The notes beneath the pieces are model-generated. The model searched no databases. It was not told where the DNA came from and saw nothing but the letters and a program-made list of their open reading frames with translations. This document shows, piece after piece, positions 16,779-25,673 of a stretch of DNA of 64,000 bases. Source of the stretch: Hellea sp. (GTDB lineage Bacteria; Pseudomonadota; Alphaproteobacteria; Caulobacterales; Maricaulaceae); the NCBI GenBank assembly GCA_020629545.1, contig JAHDDC010000017.1:1-64000 (forward strand), written 5' to 3'. Numbering within the stretch: position 1 is the stretch's first letter; every line of letters begins with the position of its first letter. The translations under genes were made by a program, and so were the position numbers.

Positions 16779-17414
16779 ATGCTAAAATTGTTTTTGCACC
16801 CTTTGTCGACTCCTTCCCTTGGGGTTGAGTTCACAGCTCATGCGGCTGCAATTAATTTTGAAAAGAAAGTAGTCAATCTTCAAAGCGGCGAGCAAAGATC
16901 TGATGAGTATTTATCAATAAATCCGACCGGGAAAGTTCCAGCACTGCGAGATGCGGAATTCCGTCTTTCGGAGAGCCTGACAATAATGCGTTATCTCGCC
17001 AAATGTCATGAATCAGACCTTTTGCCAAGCGATCTCAAGAGCCAGTCCAGGGTGGAGCAATGGATGGATTACGTCGCCCATCATGTCAGGACTCCCATGA
17101 ACCGTATTCAGTTTAATCGGTTGGTCGCCCCCATGCTTGGTGAGCCCATCGATGAGAAGTCAATTGCTTTAGGTCTGCGGTTTTTAGAACAAAGCCTACC
17201 TATTCTCGATCTCAAATTAACGGAGACTGAGTATATTTGTGGTAATTCCCTGAGCCTGGCAGATATTACTTTGTTAGCGTCGTTAGATCCCAGCGAAGCT
17301 TTGCAAATTGATTTGAAGCCCTATCCGTTTATTTCGCGTTGGCGGCAAGCTTTGCGTGAGCGTGATTTTTACCAAACTGTCCATACACATTTTGGCGCGG
17401 AGATCGGCTTATAA
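16779..17414 (+). CDS. Glutathione S-transferase family protein
   Basis: 211 residues. The N-terminal thioredoxin-like domain (1-80) starts LKLFLHPLSTPSLGVEF and carries the glutathione-binding NPTGKVPALRDAEFRLSES segment (cis-Pro and ES). The helical C-terminal domain has the SLADITLLASL capping-box region. The Ser/Thr near STPS is the likely glutathione-activating residue, so it is theta/beta-like rather than tyrosine-type. Substrate unknown; the context suggests handling of reactive or acyl compounds. 15 bases after the esterase. Confidence 0.92.
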   Translation: MLKLFLHPLSTPSLGVEFTAHAAAINFEKKVVNLQSGEQRSDEYLSINPTGKVPALRDAEFRLSESLTIMRYLAKCHESDLLPSDLKSQSRVEQWMDYVAHHVRTPMNRIQFNRLVAPMLGEPIDEKSIALGLRFLEQSLPILDLKLTETEYICGNSLSLADITLLASLDPSEALQIDLKPYPFISRWRQALRERDFYQTVHTHFGAEIGL

Positions 17415-17443
17415 CCTATCAGCCACAACCCGCGATTTTACAG

Positions 17444-18754
17444 TTGGGTGACGAATTTTATGATCCCGTAAAATCCGCCGACTTTCCAGAAACAATTATG
17501 CGTTATCGCGATGATGTCGCTGCAAATTCGGTCGGCCTAAATGACCTTAGTGACGACGACTGGATTAAACACTTCGGACGGTTTGAGGCTTTACCTGACA
17601 ATCTATTAGAGCCGCTGGCACTGAGATATCACGGACACCAGTTTCAGCATTATAATTCCGAACTCGGAGATGGCCGCGGATTTTTATTTGCGCAAATGAT
17701 CGCAGATGATGGACGGCTACTGGACCTTGGAACCAAAGGCTCGGGTCAAACGCCTTATTCCCGGCGCGGCGATGGCCGGCTGACCTTGCTCGGAGGGATT
17801 CGGGAAGTGTTAGCGACCCGCTATCTTCAGCATCTTGGTGTGAATACATCCCGGTCATTTTCCCTGATCGAGACCGGAGAAGCCCTACAGCGCAATGATG
17901 AGCCCTCCCCGACGCGCTCAGCTGTCTTGGTGCGTCTTTCACATTCACATATTCGGTTTGGAACATTCCAGCGCCTGGCATTTTTGGATCAGTCAGAGAA
18001 CATCGAGAAACTCATTGAGTATTGCAGAAGACATTATTACCCGGCGGCTAACAATACCGCCGAATTTTTTGAAGCCATTATTAGGTCTAGCGCCGAAACG
18101 GTAGCGAGCTGGATGGTTGCCGGCTTTGTGCATGGGGTGATGAATACTGACAATATGAACATCACAGGGGAGAGTTTTGACTATGGCCCTTACCGATTTT
18201 TACCAACGTTAAAAGCTAGCCACACTGCGGCCTATTTCGATCATCAGGGCCTTTACGCTTTTGGGCGACAGCCCGAAATAATGTATTGGAATCTCGGCCA
18301 ATTAGCCAATTGCCTAGCCTTCGTAGAGGAAGACAAAGTCCTGATTAAAGCCCTCGAATTATATGCCGAACATTACAAGAGATCACTCCGGGACAAATTC
18401 TTTGAACGCCTCGGAATTCGCGCGGGCGAGATTGATACGGATATTGGTTTCGTCATAACAACATTTCGGTGGCTAGAAAGCGCCCAAATCCCCTGGCCGC
18501 AATTCTGGCATGATTGGAAAGGTGGAGCCGCGCAACGGTTGAAGGCCGCTAAAAGTCCAAATGGTGAGTATTATTCAGGAAGCGATTTTGACGACTGGTT
18601 TAAAGCGTTCTCGATATATGAGCCAGCAGGCAACCCTACTCATACCGAAAAGCCTGCGTCTCTGCTTTACGACGAAATCGGCGCGCTTTGGGAACCGATC
18701 GATATGGATGATGACTGGTCGGCTTTTGAGGCGAAACTAGATAGTTACCGATAG
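17444..18754 (+). CDS. selO: SelO-family pseudokinase (protein adenylyltransferase)
   Basis: 436 residues from the first usable start. SelO transfers AMP to proteins using an inverted ATP in a kinase-like fold. Motifs present are LRYHGHQFQHYNSELGDGRG, GTKGSGQTPYSRRGDGR (catalytic Lys/Arg loop), RSAVLVRLSHSHIRFGTFQ, HGVMNTDNMNI (metal Asn/Asp), DYGPYRFL and DHQGLYAFGRQP. The only conventional start before the conserved core is TTG 17444, with no ribosome-binding site. The frame is open further upstream into the GST gene and encodes residues resembling homologue N-termini (YQPQPAILQLG), so the true start may be non-canonical. Short C-terminus with no visible redox Cys or Sec motif. Confidence 0.88.
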   Translation: MGDEFYDPVKSADFPETIMRYRDDVAANSVGLNDLSDDDWIKHFGRFEALPDNLLEPLALRYHGHQFQHYNSELGDGRGFLFAQMIADDGRLLDLGTKGSGQTPYSRRGDGRLTLLGGIREVLATRYLQHLGVNTSRSFSLIETGEALQRNDEPSPTRSAVLVRLSHSHIRFGTFQRLAFLDQSENIEKLIEYCRRHYYPAANNTAEFFEAIIRSSAETVASWMVAGFVHGVMNTDNMNITGESFDYGPYRFLPTLKASHTAAYFDHQGLYAFGRQPEIMYWNLGQLANCLAFVEEDKVLIKALELYAEHYKRSLRDKFFERLGIRAGEIDTDIGFVITTFRWLESAQIPWPQFWHDWKGGAAQRLKAAKSPNGEYYSGSDFDDWFKAFSIYEPAGNPTHTEKPASLLYDEIGALWEPIDMDDDWSAFEAKLDSYR

Positions 18755-18808
18755 AAAGCCCCAACTGTTCCAAAGATGGTGTCTCACTGTCCGAGTCGAC
18801 ACTTTACG

Positions 18809-19762
18809 TCATTGAACCTTCGGCAACCCTGGCGACCCCGCCTGTTCAGGATGATCCGCAACATATTTCTCTTTTATTTCCTTAGATCCCCGCCGTGAAC
18901 CATCATGAGAATATCCCGGCGCTTTGAACAAATATTTGAATCGTTCCGATAATTTCAGGTCGGGCATTAAAGCGTCCCTAAACATATTAAACATCTCGAC
19001 GAAAGCGATTGTAAACGGATTAAACGAATTGACAGGCTTAATGATGCCGTAACGAATGTCCTCGGTTTTGGCCATTTCCGGCACAAAAGTTCCAAACATC
19101 TTGTCCCAGATAATAAACATGCCGGCAAAATTAGCGTCTAGATATCGTGGATTGGTGGCGTGATGAACCCGGTGATGGCTGGGCGTGTTCATTACGGCCT
19201 CAAACCATTTTGGGCATTTGTCGATCGCTTCGGTATGAATCCAGTATTGGTAAATCAGGTTAAAAGAACCGACAAACGCCAACAAAAGCGGATGTAATCC
19301 GAGTAAAACCAAAGGCGTCGATAAAACGAACAACCCTAATATCGGACTGTTCCAAGGCTGCCTGAGCGCAGTGGACAAATTATAATGTTCTGAAGAATGA
19401 TGCACCACATGACTCGTCCAGGCCCATCTAACTTTATGATAGATAAAATGTTTCCAGTAATAAAGAAAATCCTGCGCGAAGACGGCCGCGATCAAAGCCC
19501 AAACCGAAAACCCCCAATCCAGCACGCGTATGGGCAGGTTCCATACCCATAACAAATATGCTGAGCCAATAAACCCCAGCAATATGCCTGATACCAAATT
19601 ACCAAATCCCATAGCCATAGAAGCCCAGGCGTCTTTCGCTTCGTAACGCCCCCCGAGCTTTCCGGAGCGAACGCCCCACCACTCTATCATCACGGTGAGA
19701 AAGAAAAACGGGCCGGCTGCCACGAGGATATATTTAGGATCGAAATACGGGAATTCAGCCAT
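18809..19762 (-). CDS. Sterol desaturase / fatty acid hydroxylase family membrane protein
   Basis: 317 residues. A di-iron membrane hydroxylase with the histidine boxes HFIYHK, SHVVHHSSEHYN and HRVHHATN, and four or five hydrophobic segments (for example 8-28, 42-75, 85-100, 150-180). The family hydroxylates or desaturates lipids such as carotenoids, sterols or fatty acids; the substrate is not predictable here. ATG 19762 with AAGAGA upstream is preferred over an upstream TTG at 19783. The C-terminal tail is polar and Pro-rich. Convergent with selO. Confidence 0.92.
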   Translation of the reverse strand: MAEFPYFDPKYILVAAGPFFFLTVMIEWWGVRSGKLGGRYEAKDAWASMAMGFGNLVSGILLGFIGSAYLLWVWNLPIRVLDWGFSVWALIAAVFAQDFLYYWKHFIYHKVRWAWTSHVVHHSSEHYNLSTALRQPWNSPILGLFVLSTPLVLLGLHPLLLAFVGSFNLIYQYWIHTEAIDKCPKWFEAVMNTPSHHRVHHATNPRYLDANFAGMFIIWDKMFGTFVPEMAKTEDIRYGIIKPVNSFNPFTIAFVEMFNMFRDALMPDLKLSERFKYLFKAPGYSHDGSRRGSKEIKEKYVADHPEQAGSPGLPKVQ

Positions 19763-19895
19763 TATCTCTTCATGCCAAAACAATCCGAAATGTCAATTGA
19801 ACACAATTTGTCTCGAAAATTGGATAGAGGTGTCATTTATCGTTCAATTTGTATAAATCTGATGTAGAGAGCTACAAAAAATAAGGAATGGCGCA

Positions 19896-21194
19896 ATGCT
19901 AGTAGTAATGGTTGGAACAGGTTATGTGGGCCTTGTCTCCGGAGTTTGTTTCGCAGAGTTTGGACATGACGTTATTTGCGTCGACAAAGATCCGGCAAAA
20001 ATACAAACTCTGAAAGACGGCGGAATACCAATTTTCGAACCCGGCCTTCAAGATTTGGTCAAGAAGAACGTAGAAGCCGGCAGACTTTCCTTTTCTACTG
20101 ATTTACCAAGCGCGATGGAAAACGCGGATGCCGTATTTATTGCAGTGGGTACGCCGTCCCGTCGCGGCGATGGATTTGCGGACTTAACATATGTTTACGC
20201 GGCCGCCGAAGAGATCGCAGAACATATGAATGGCTTTACAGTCGTTGTCACAAAATCGACAGTCCCAGTCGGGACAGGCGATGAAGTCGAACGCATAATT
20301 GGTAAGAAGCACAACCCGGAGAATTTCGCAGTTGTTTCCAATCCAGAATTTTTGCGCGAAGGCGCGGCGATTAATGACTTCAAACATCCTGACCGCGTGG
20401 TGGTCGGAACACAGAATGAACAAGCCAAGGAAGTGATGCGTGACCTGTATAGGCCACTTTACATAAACGAAACGCCTATATTATTCACAGAGCGCCGAAC
20501 TTCAGAACTGATCAAATACGCCGGCAATGCATTTTTAGCGACCAAAATTACGTTTATCAACGAAATGGCGGACTTGTGTGAAGCGGTCGGTGCGGATGTG
20601 CAGCAAGTCGCGCGCGGCATTGGTCTTGATAAACGCATAGGGTCTAAATTTTTGCATGCGGGCCCAGGATATGGCGGATCCTGCTTCCCAAAAGACACTG
20701 TGGCACTGGTTCGTACGGGTGATGAAGCCGACGTTAATCTCTCAATCGTCAAATCAGTCGTTGACGCCAATGACAGACGAAAAATTCGCATGGCAAAGAA
20801 AATTATCGATCATTTGGGCTCTGTTGACGGTAAAACGATTGCTGTCTTAGGCCTTGCGTTTAAGCCCAATACTGATGACATGCGAGATGCCCCCAGCATT
20901 ACCATTATTTCCATGTTGCAAAAGAACGGCGCGATAATCCGGGCTTATGACCCGGAATCTATGGTAGAAGCGAGAAAGTCGCTCGATAATGTGTCATATG
21001 CTGAGAATGCTTATGATTGCATGGAAGGCGCAGATGCTTTAGTTATCATTACCGAATGGGATGAATTCCGTGCACTGGACATGAATCGGGTAAAATCACT
21101 ACTAACTGAGCCAAATGTGATAGATTTACGAAATATCTACCCCTTGTATGATATGAAGACACTAGGGATAAAATATATCAGCGTAGGTCGTTAA
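19896..21194 (+). CDS. ugd: UDP-glucose 6-dehydrogenase
   Basis: 432 residues, full length. It oxidises UDP-glucose to UDP-glucuronate with two NAD. The Rossmann motif MVGTGYVGLVSGVCFAEFGH opens the protein. Substrate loops TEFLRE-type (SNPEFLREGAAINDF) and the catalytic Cys in GPGYGGSCFPKD are intact. The C-terminal NAD/UDP half contains LGLAFKPNTDDMRDAPS. First gene of a sugar-nucleotide run with glmS, galU and an AGE epimerase. Its substrate is the galU product. Confidence 0.96.
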   Translation: MLVVMVGTGYVGLVSGVCFAEFGHDVICVDKDPAKIQTLKDGGIPIFEPGLQDLVKKNVEAGRLSFSTDLPSAMENADAVFIAVGTPSRRGDGFADLTYVYAAAEEIAEHMNGFTVVVTKSTVPVGTGDEVERIIGKKHNPENFAVVSNPEFLREGAAINDFKHPDRVVVGTQNEQAKEVMRDLYRPLYINETPILFTERRTSELIKYAGNAFLATKITFINEMADLCEAVGADVQQVARGIGLDKRIGSKFLHAGPGYGGSCFPKDTVALVRTGDEADVNLSIVKSVVDANDRRKIRMAKKIIDHLGSVDGKTIAVLGLAFKPNTDDMRDAPSITIISMLQKNGAIIRAYDPESMVEARKSLDNVSYAENAYDCMEGADALVIITEWDEFRALDMNRVKSLLTEPNVIDLRNIYPLYDMKTLGIKYISVGR

Positions 21195-21248
21195 AAAACC
21201 ACATTTCGCTGCGGAAACGTCCCTAAATTGGGATTAACAGGATAAACT

Positions 21249-23066
21249 ATGTGCGGAATCGTCGGCATTGTCGGAACAGAGAAAGTCACAGACCGTCTGG
21301 TTGATGGCCTGAAAAGGCTCGAATATCGTGGATATGATAGCGCAGGTGTAGCCGTTTTAAATGGATCTGGTTTGAAACGCGCTCGCGCCAAAGGAAAGAT
21401 CGCATCACTCATTGATGTATTAAAAGAAATGCCAATCGATGGTCCTGCTGGGATTGCCCACACTCGTTGGGCGACACATGGTGAACCCAATGTAGCCAAT
21501 GCTCATCCTCATTTTGCAGGAAAAGTTGGCGTCGTTCACAATGGAATAATCGAAAATTATCAAGAGCTGCGAGATCAGCTCAAACAAACGCGGACATTCA
21601 CCTCCGAAACCGATACAGAAGTAATAGCCCACCTTATGGATGATGCGCTTGGAACCGGGAAGTCCTCCAGGGAAGCCTTTGCCTGGACCCTTAAACAACT
21701 CCGAGGCGCCTACGCGCTCGGCTTAATGGTAGATGACGGTAACAATGAAATATTTGCAGCAAGAGCCGGTTCTCCCTTGGCAATTGGTATCGGCGAAGGA
21801 GAAATGTATCTCGGTTCAGATGCCTTAGCACTCGCTCAGCTGTCGCGTGAACTCGTATATCTCGAAGAGGGAGATTGGGCGCTGTTGTCACCGAATGGGT
21901 ATGAAATTTACGACGAAAATGACGAGCCAGTCATACGCGACGTCACAACTATAAATTCGGGAACAGTAAGCGCCGATAAAGGCAACCATGAGCATTACAT
22001 GCTCAAAGAAATTTACGAGCAGCCTAATACCATTAATGCCACGCTTAAAAGTTATATGGCAGGGCGCAATGAATTTGGGGATATCGCTCAAAAATTAGAT
22101 TTCACAACGATCGATCGGTTAGTTATCATTGCGTGCGGGACAGCCTGTTATGCTGGACATGTAGCGAAATACTGGTTTGAGCAAATGGCCGGAATCGCGG
22201 TTGATGTCGATGTTGCCTCAGAATTTAGATACAGACACCCGGTATTGTCTCCAAATTCACTTTTCATCGCCGTTTCGCAATCCGGAGAAACCGCCGATAC
22301 GCTGGCCGCTCTACGCTATTGCAAAGAAGCCGGGCTAAAAACGGCTGCCCTTGTGAACGTCATGACCTCAACGATGGCACGCGAAGCGGATATGGCAATG
22401 CCTCTTAATGCGGGACCTGAGATTGGCGTCGCGTCAACAAAAGCTTTTACCTCGCAACTTACGGCGCTTGCGTCACTTGCCCTTTTGGCGGCCAATCAAC
22501 GCGGCAAGCTAGATAGCAGCGAAACCTCCGCGCAAATGGATAATCTGAATGCCTTGTCATTGCTCGTATCTTCGGCACTTGAGCGCGAAGATGATATTAA
22601 AGCCCTTGCTAAAGATTTGTCGACGGCCAAGAGCGCCTTTTTTCTGGGACGCGGAGCGATGGTACCAATCGCTTTTGAAGGCGCCCTCAAACTCAAGGAA
22701 ATTTCTTATATCCATGCTGAAGGATACGCAGCCGGTGAACTCAAGCATGGACCTATCGCACTAATTGAAAAAGGGACACCGGTAATCGTCGTGGCCCCTC
22801 ACGATGAGTTATTTGAAAAAACCGTTTCTAATATGCAGGAAGTTGCAGCGAGAGGAGCCAAAATATTCCTATTCACTGATAAAATGGGCCATAAAGCTGC
22901 GGCGAGTATGGCGCATTGGAGCATTCCTATGCCTGAAGCAGATCCATTTATTGCGCCGTTGGTTCAATCCATTGCCATGCAATTGCTAGCCTATCATACG
23001 GCAGTCGCACTTGGAACAGATGTCGATCAACCTCGAAATCTCGCAAAATCAGTGACTGTGGAATAA
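21249..23066 (+). CDS. glmS: Glutamine-fructose-6-phosphate aminotransferase (isomerizing)
   Basis: 605 residues. It makes glucosamine-6-phosphate for peptidoglycan and lipid A. Cys2 in MCGIVGIVG is the glutaminase nucleophile, and the RWATHGEP segment follows. Two SIS isomerase domains carry ACGTACYAGHVAKYWFE, SQSGETADTLAALRY and GRGAMVPIAFEGALKLKEISY. The C-terminus ends KSVTVE as in all GlmS. No glmS ribozyme is expected in this phylum, and the 54-base gap before it is too short for one. Confidence 0.97.
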   Translation: MCGIVGIVGTEKVTDRLVDGLKRLEYRGYDSAGVAVLNGSGLKRARAKGKIASLIDVLKEMPIDGPAGIAHTRWATHGEPNVANAHPHFAGKVGVVHNGIIENYQELRDQLKQTRTFTSETDTEVIAHLMDDALGTGKSSREAFAWTLKQLRGAYALGLMVDDGNNEIFAARAGSPLAIGIGEGEMYLGSDALALAQLSRELVYLEEGDWALLSPNGYEIYDENDEPVIRDVTTINSGTVSADKGNHEHYMLKEIYEQPNTINATLKSYMAGRNEFGDIAQKLDFTTIDRLVIIACGTACYAGHVAKYWFEQMAGIAVDVDVASEFRYRHPVLSPNSLFIAVSQSGETADTLAALRYCKEAGLKTAALVNVMTSTMAREADMAMPLNAGPEIGVASTKAFTSQLTALASLALLAANQRGKLDSSETSAQMDNLNALSLLVSSALEREDDIKALAKDLSTAKSAFFLGRGAMVPIAFEGALKLKEISYIHAEGYAAGELKHGPIALIEKGTPVIVVAPHDELFEKTVSNMQEVAARGAKIFLFTDKMGHKAAASMAHWSIPMPEADPFIAPLVQSIAMQLLAYHTAVALGTDVDQPRNLAKSVTVE

Positions 23067-23102
23067 CAAACATTAATTGGGGCCGAAGAAGAGGAAAACA
23101 GC

Positions 23103-23999
23103 ATGACTAAAATCCGCAAAGCCGTACTTCCAGTCGCCGGTTTAGGCACTCGAGTGCTTCCCGCTACGAAAGCCATTCCAAAAGAAATGATGCCGGTTGT
23201 CGACAGGCCTGCATTGCAATATGTCGTTGACGAAGCTCGCGCGGCAGGAATTGAACATTTTGTATTTGTAACTGGCCGAAACAAAGGGGCGATTGAAGAT
23301 TACTTTGATCGCGCTTATGAATTAGAGTCTACCTTACGAGACAAGAATAAAGTCGAAATTCTGGAAAAACTTACTCGGGAAATCCCTGAGGCCGGCTCTA
23401 CCAGCTTCGTGCGTCAACAAAGTCCATTAGGTCTTGGCCATGCCATCTGGTGCGCGCGCGATGTCATTGGTGACGAGCCGTTCGCGATTTTACTGCCGGA
23501 CGTCCTCGTAAAATCTAAAAAATCCTGCCTGGCTCAAATGGTTGACGCTTATGATGAAGTTGGTGGTAATATTATCGCAGTGGACGAAGTTCCCATGGAA
23601 CGAGTCTCCTCATATGGCGTTATCGCCCCGAAAAGAGCCGGGGATACAGGAGACCTAATCGAAATGTCCGGAATGGTTGAAAAACCAGCGCGCGATAAGG
23701 CCCCTTCAAATTTAAAGATAACAGGGCGTTATATTCTTCAACCTGAAGTCATGCAGCTTTTATCTGATCAGGCCGCAGGAGCCGGCGGAGAAATCCAGCT
23801 CACAGACGCCATGGCACGGCTGATGAAGAAGCAAAGCTTTTATGCGTTCAAGTATAAAGGACAGGATTATGATTGCGGGTCAAAATATGGATATTTCGAA
23901 GCTTTCACGGCCTATGCCCTTGATCACCCAGAAATTTCTGGCCAGGCTCAGGCCCTTATTCGGTCTCTAGCAAGGAATCTGGCCAAAGACGCTGCCTAA
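23103..23999 (+). CDS. galU: UTP-glucose-1-phosphate uridylyltransferase
   Basis: 298 residues. It forms UDP-glucose from UTP and glucose-1-P. The nucleotide-binding signature AVLPVAGLGTRVLPATKAIPKEM (read in parts), then QYVVDEARAAGIE, GLGHAIWCARD, LLPDVLV and VEKPARDKAPSNL, are all present. It supplies UDP-glucose to the ugd product and to envelope glycosyltransferases. 37 bases after glmS, with AGAGGAAAAC before the start. Confidence 0.96.
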   Translation: MTKIRKAVLPVAGLGTRVLPATKAIPKEMMPVVDRPALQYVVDEARAAGIEHFVFVTGRNKGAIEDYFDRAYELESTLRDKNKVEILEKLTREIPEAGSTSFVRQQSPLGLGHAIWCARDVIGDEPFAILLPDVLVKSKKSCLAQMVDAYDEVGGNIIAVDEVPMERVSSYGVIAPKRAGDTGDLIEMSGMVEKPARDKAPSNLKITGRYILQPEVMQLLSDQAAGAGGEIQLTDAMARLMKKQSFYAFKYKGQDYDCGSKYGYFEAFTAYALDHPEISGQAQALIRSLARNLAKDAA

Positions 24000-24000
24000 A

Positions 24001-25107
24001 ATGTCATCTTTACACCAACAGGCCCAAAGACTCGAAAGCTGGGTCCGGGAATCAGCATTGCCGTTTTGGGCCAGCCAGGCTCGTGATCTAGACGGGGGTT
24101 GGTATGAGCATCTTAAACTGGATAAGTCGCCAGATGCTGAAGCCATACGACGTTTACGCGTACAAGCCCGACAGGTTTACGTGTACGCTTTGGCGGATCG
24201 TTTAGGATGGTATAAGGACGCGCGGAACGTTGCGGACACGACTTTCGACTTCATGTTAGAAAAGGGTTATAAGCCCGACGGGAAGCCGGGCTTCATTCAT
24301 TTGCTGGAACCGAAATGTACGGTACATGATGATAGACGGGATCTTTATGACCATGCCTTTTATCTTTTGGCATGTGCAAATGTAGGAACCCGAGGAGATC
24401 AAATCGCAGCTGAAATTCTTGAGTTCATCAATACCCAAATGACATCAGAACATGGCGGCTGGCTCGAAGGTGTACCTCATCAATTACCACGGCGACAAAA
24501 CCCTCATATGCATTTATTTGAGGCCAGTATGGCCTATTACGATCTCACCGGCGACAGAACTTGGCTCAGATACACAGACAAAGTATATCAAATTTTTCGC
24601 AATCATATTTTTGACTCTCAAAATCACATCATTCGAGAATTTTTCACCGAAGACTGGCAATATTGGGAAAATCCAAAGGGTGACAGCGCAGAACCTGGTC
24701 ATGGCGTAGAATGGGTTTGGTTACTGGGGCAATATGAACGATATAGCGGCATTGATACTTCGCTGTACGCGGGACAACTCTATGACCGTGCTTTCAAAGG
24801 ACAAGCTGACTTTCTTAATGACGAAGAAGATGTAACCGGGCGAATTAGGCGCGACACGAAGCGCCTCTGGGTACAAACCGAAGTTGTCAAATGTCATTTG
24901 GCTCAAACGGAAAGAGGGTTTGCCGGAAGCAGCGACATGGCTGCCGCTGCGATAGAAGGCCTATTTCAGTATTACCTTAATGATGATGGATCATGGGTGG
25001 ATCAGATTGATCGAGACGGAGTCCCGATTGCGAAAACAATACCTGTTTCCACATTTTATCATGTAATTTGCATGGCAGCAGAAGCTGTCAGAATTAGTCG
25101 TCTTTGA
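24001..25107 (+). CDS. AGE-family sugar epimerase/isomerase
   Basis: 368 residues with an (alpha/alpha)6 barrel pattern. Motifs of the N-acylglucosamine 2-epimerase family are RRLRVQARQVYVYA, the catalytic His region NPHMHLFEASMAYYDLTGD, and EPGHGVEWVWLLGQYER. The family covers GlcNAc 2-epimerases, mannose/cellobiose epimerases and aldose-ketose isomerases such as YihS and mannose isomerase; the exact substrate is unclear. The start follows the galU stop by one base, so the two genes are almost certainly coupled. The last 14 bases overlap the convergent gene's 3' end. Confidence 0.9.
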   Translation: MSSLHQQAQRLESWVRESALPFWASQARDLDGGWYEHLKLDKSPDAEAIRRLRVQARQVYVYALADRLGWYKDARNVADTTFDFMLEKGYKPDGKPGFIHLLEPKCTVHDDRRDLYDHAFYLLACANVGTRGDQIAAEILEFINTQMTSEHGGWLEGVPHQLPRRQNPHMHLFEASMAYYDLTGDRTWLRYTDKVYQIFRNHIFDSQNHIIREFFTEDWQYWENPKGDSAEPGHGVEWVWLLGQYERYSGIDTSLYAGQLYDRAFKGQADFLNDEEDVTGRIRRDTKRLWVQTEVVKCHLAQTERGFAGSSDMAAAAIEGLFQYYLNDDGSWVDQIDRDGVPIAKTIPVSTFYHVICMAAEAVRISRL

Positions 25108-25666
25108 CCGGGTTTGACACCCTCACCTCATATTTCTCGACTTCAATACCCCGGCCGTCGCCTTTCGCATCAGGCCAGATCCCAAAATATATTTCTGGCT
25201 TCTCCGGTTTAAATGGGCCCAATTTTGTAGTCAAAACAAAATCCGTGAACTCTTCGGTTGGAACAAATGGTTGCCATTTTATCCGTCCAGCCGTTGGTGC
25301 CAGAAACGATATCAAAAATGTGTCCGACGGCTTCCGTTTCGCAGCTCGCGCCCGAACTGTAATTGTGAGGTTTTCACCTGCATAGGCTTTGAAATACTCC
25401 TCACCCAACACCGTAAATACACCGGCCGAGATATCCTTATTGTCGTTATAATCAGCACTCATAACCGCATAGGCTATTGGATTCGTACTATCGCCTTTAA
25501 AAGATAAAACTGTTCCGGGAGTAGGCGTTAATGTTTGTAACAAGTCCCCCTCAATGACATAACCATCTTCTGGGTCAATTGGCTGTCTTTCCCCATAGTT
25601 AAGTGCAAAAAATACCATCGCGCCCGCAATAAGAGTCATCAATGGATAAAAAATCCAATCTTTCAT
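25094..25666 (-). CDS. Membrane-anchored protein of unknown function in the Hsp70-like operon
   Basis: 190 residues. An N-terminal membrane anchor (residues 5-24, YPLMTLIAGAMVFFALNYG) is followed by a beta-rich domain with features of a carbohydrate-binding or galactose-binding-like jelly roll (YFKAYAGENLTITVRARA; EIYFGIWPDAKGDGRGIEVEKYEVRV). The family is not named here. It is the third gene of the minus-strand run, 8 bases after the Hsp70-like gene. It probably faces the periplasm. Confidence 0.65.
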   Translation of the reverse strand: MKDWIFYPLMTLIAGAMVFFALNYGERQPIDPEDGYVIEGDLLQTLTPTPGTVLSFKGDSTNPIAYAVMSADYNDNKDISAGVFTVLGEEYFKAYAGENLTITVRARAAKRKPSDTFLISFLAPTAGRIKWQPFVPTEEFTDFVLTTKLGPFKPEKPEIYFGIWPDAKGDGRGIEVEKYEVRVSNPVKDD

Positions 25667-25673
25667 ACAGGCT

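Noticed and set aside
21195-21248. glmS ribozyme or leader
   Set aside because: Gap is only 54 bases, and the ribozyme is restricted to other phyla.
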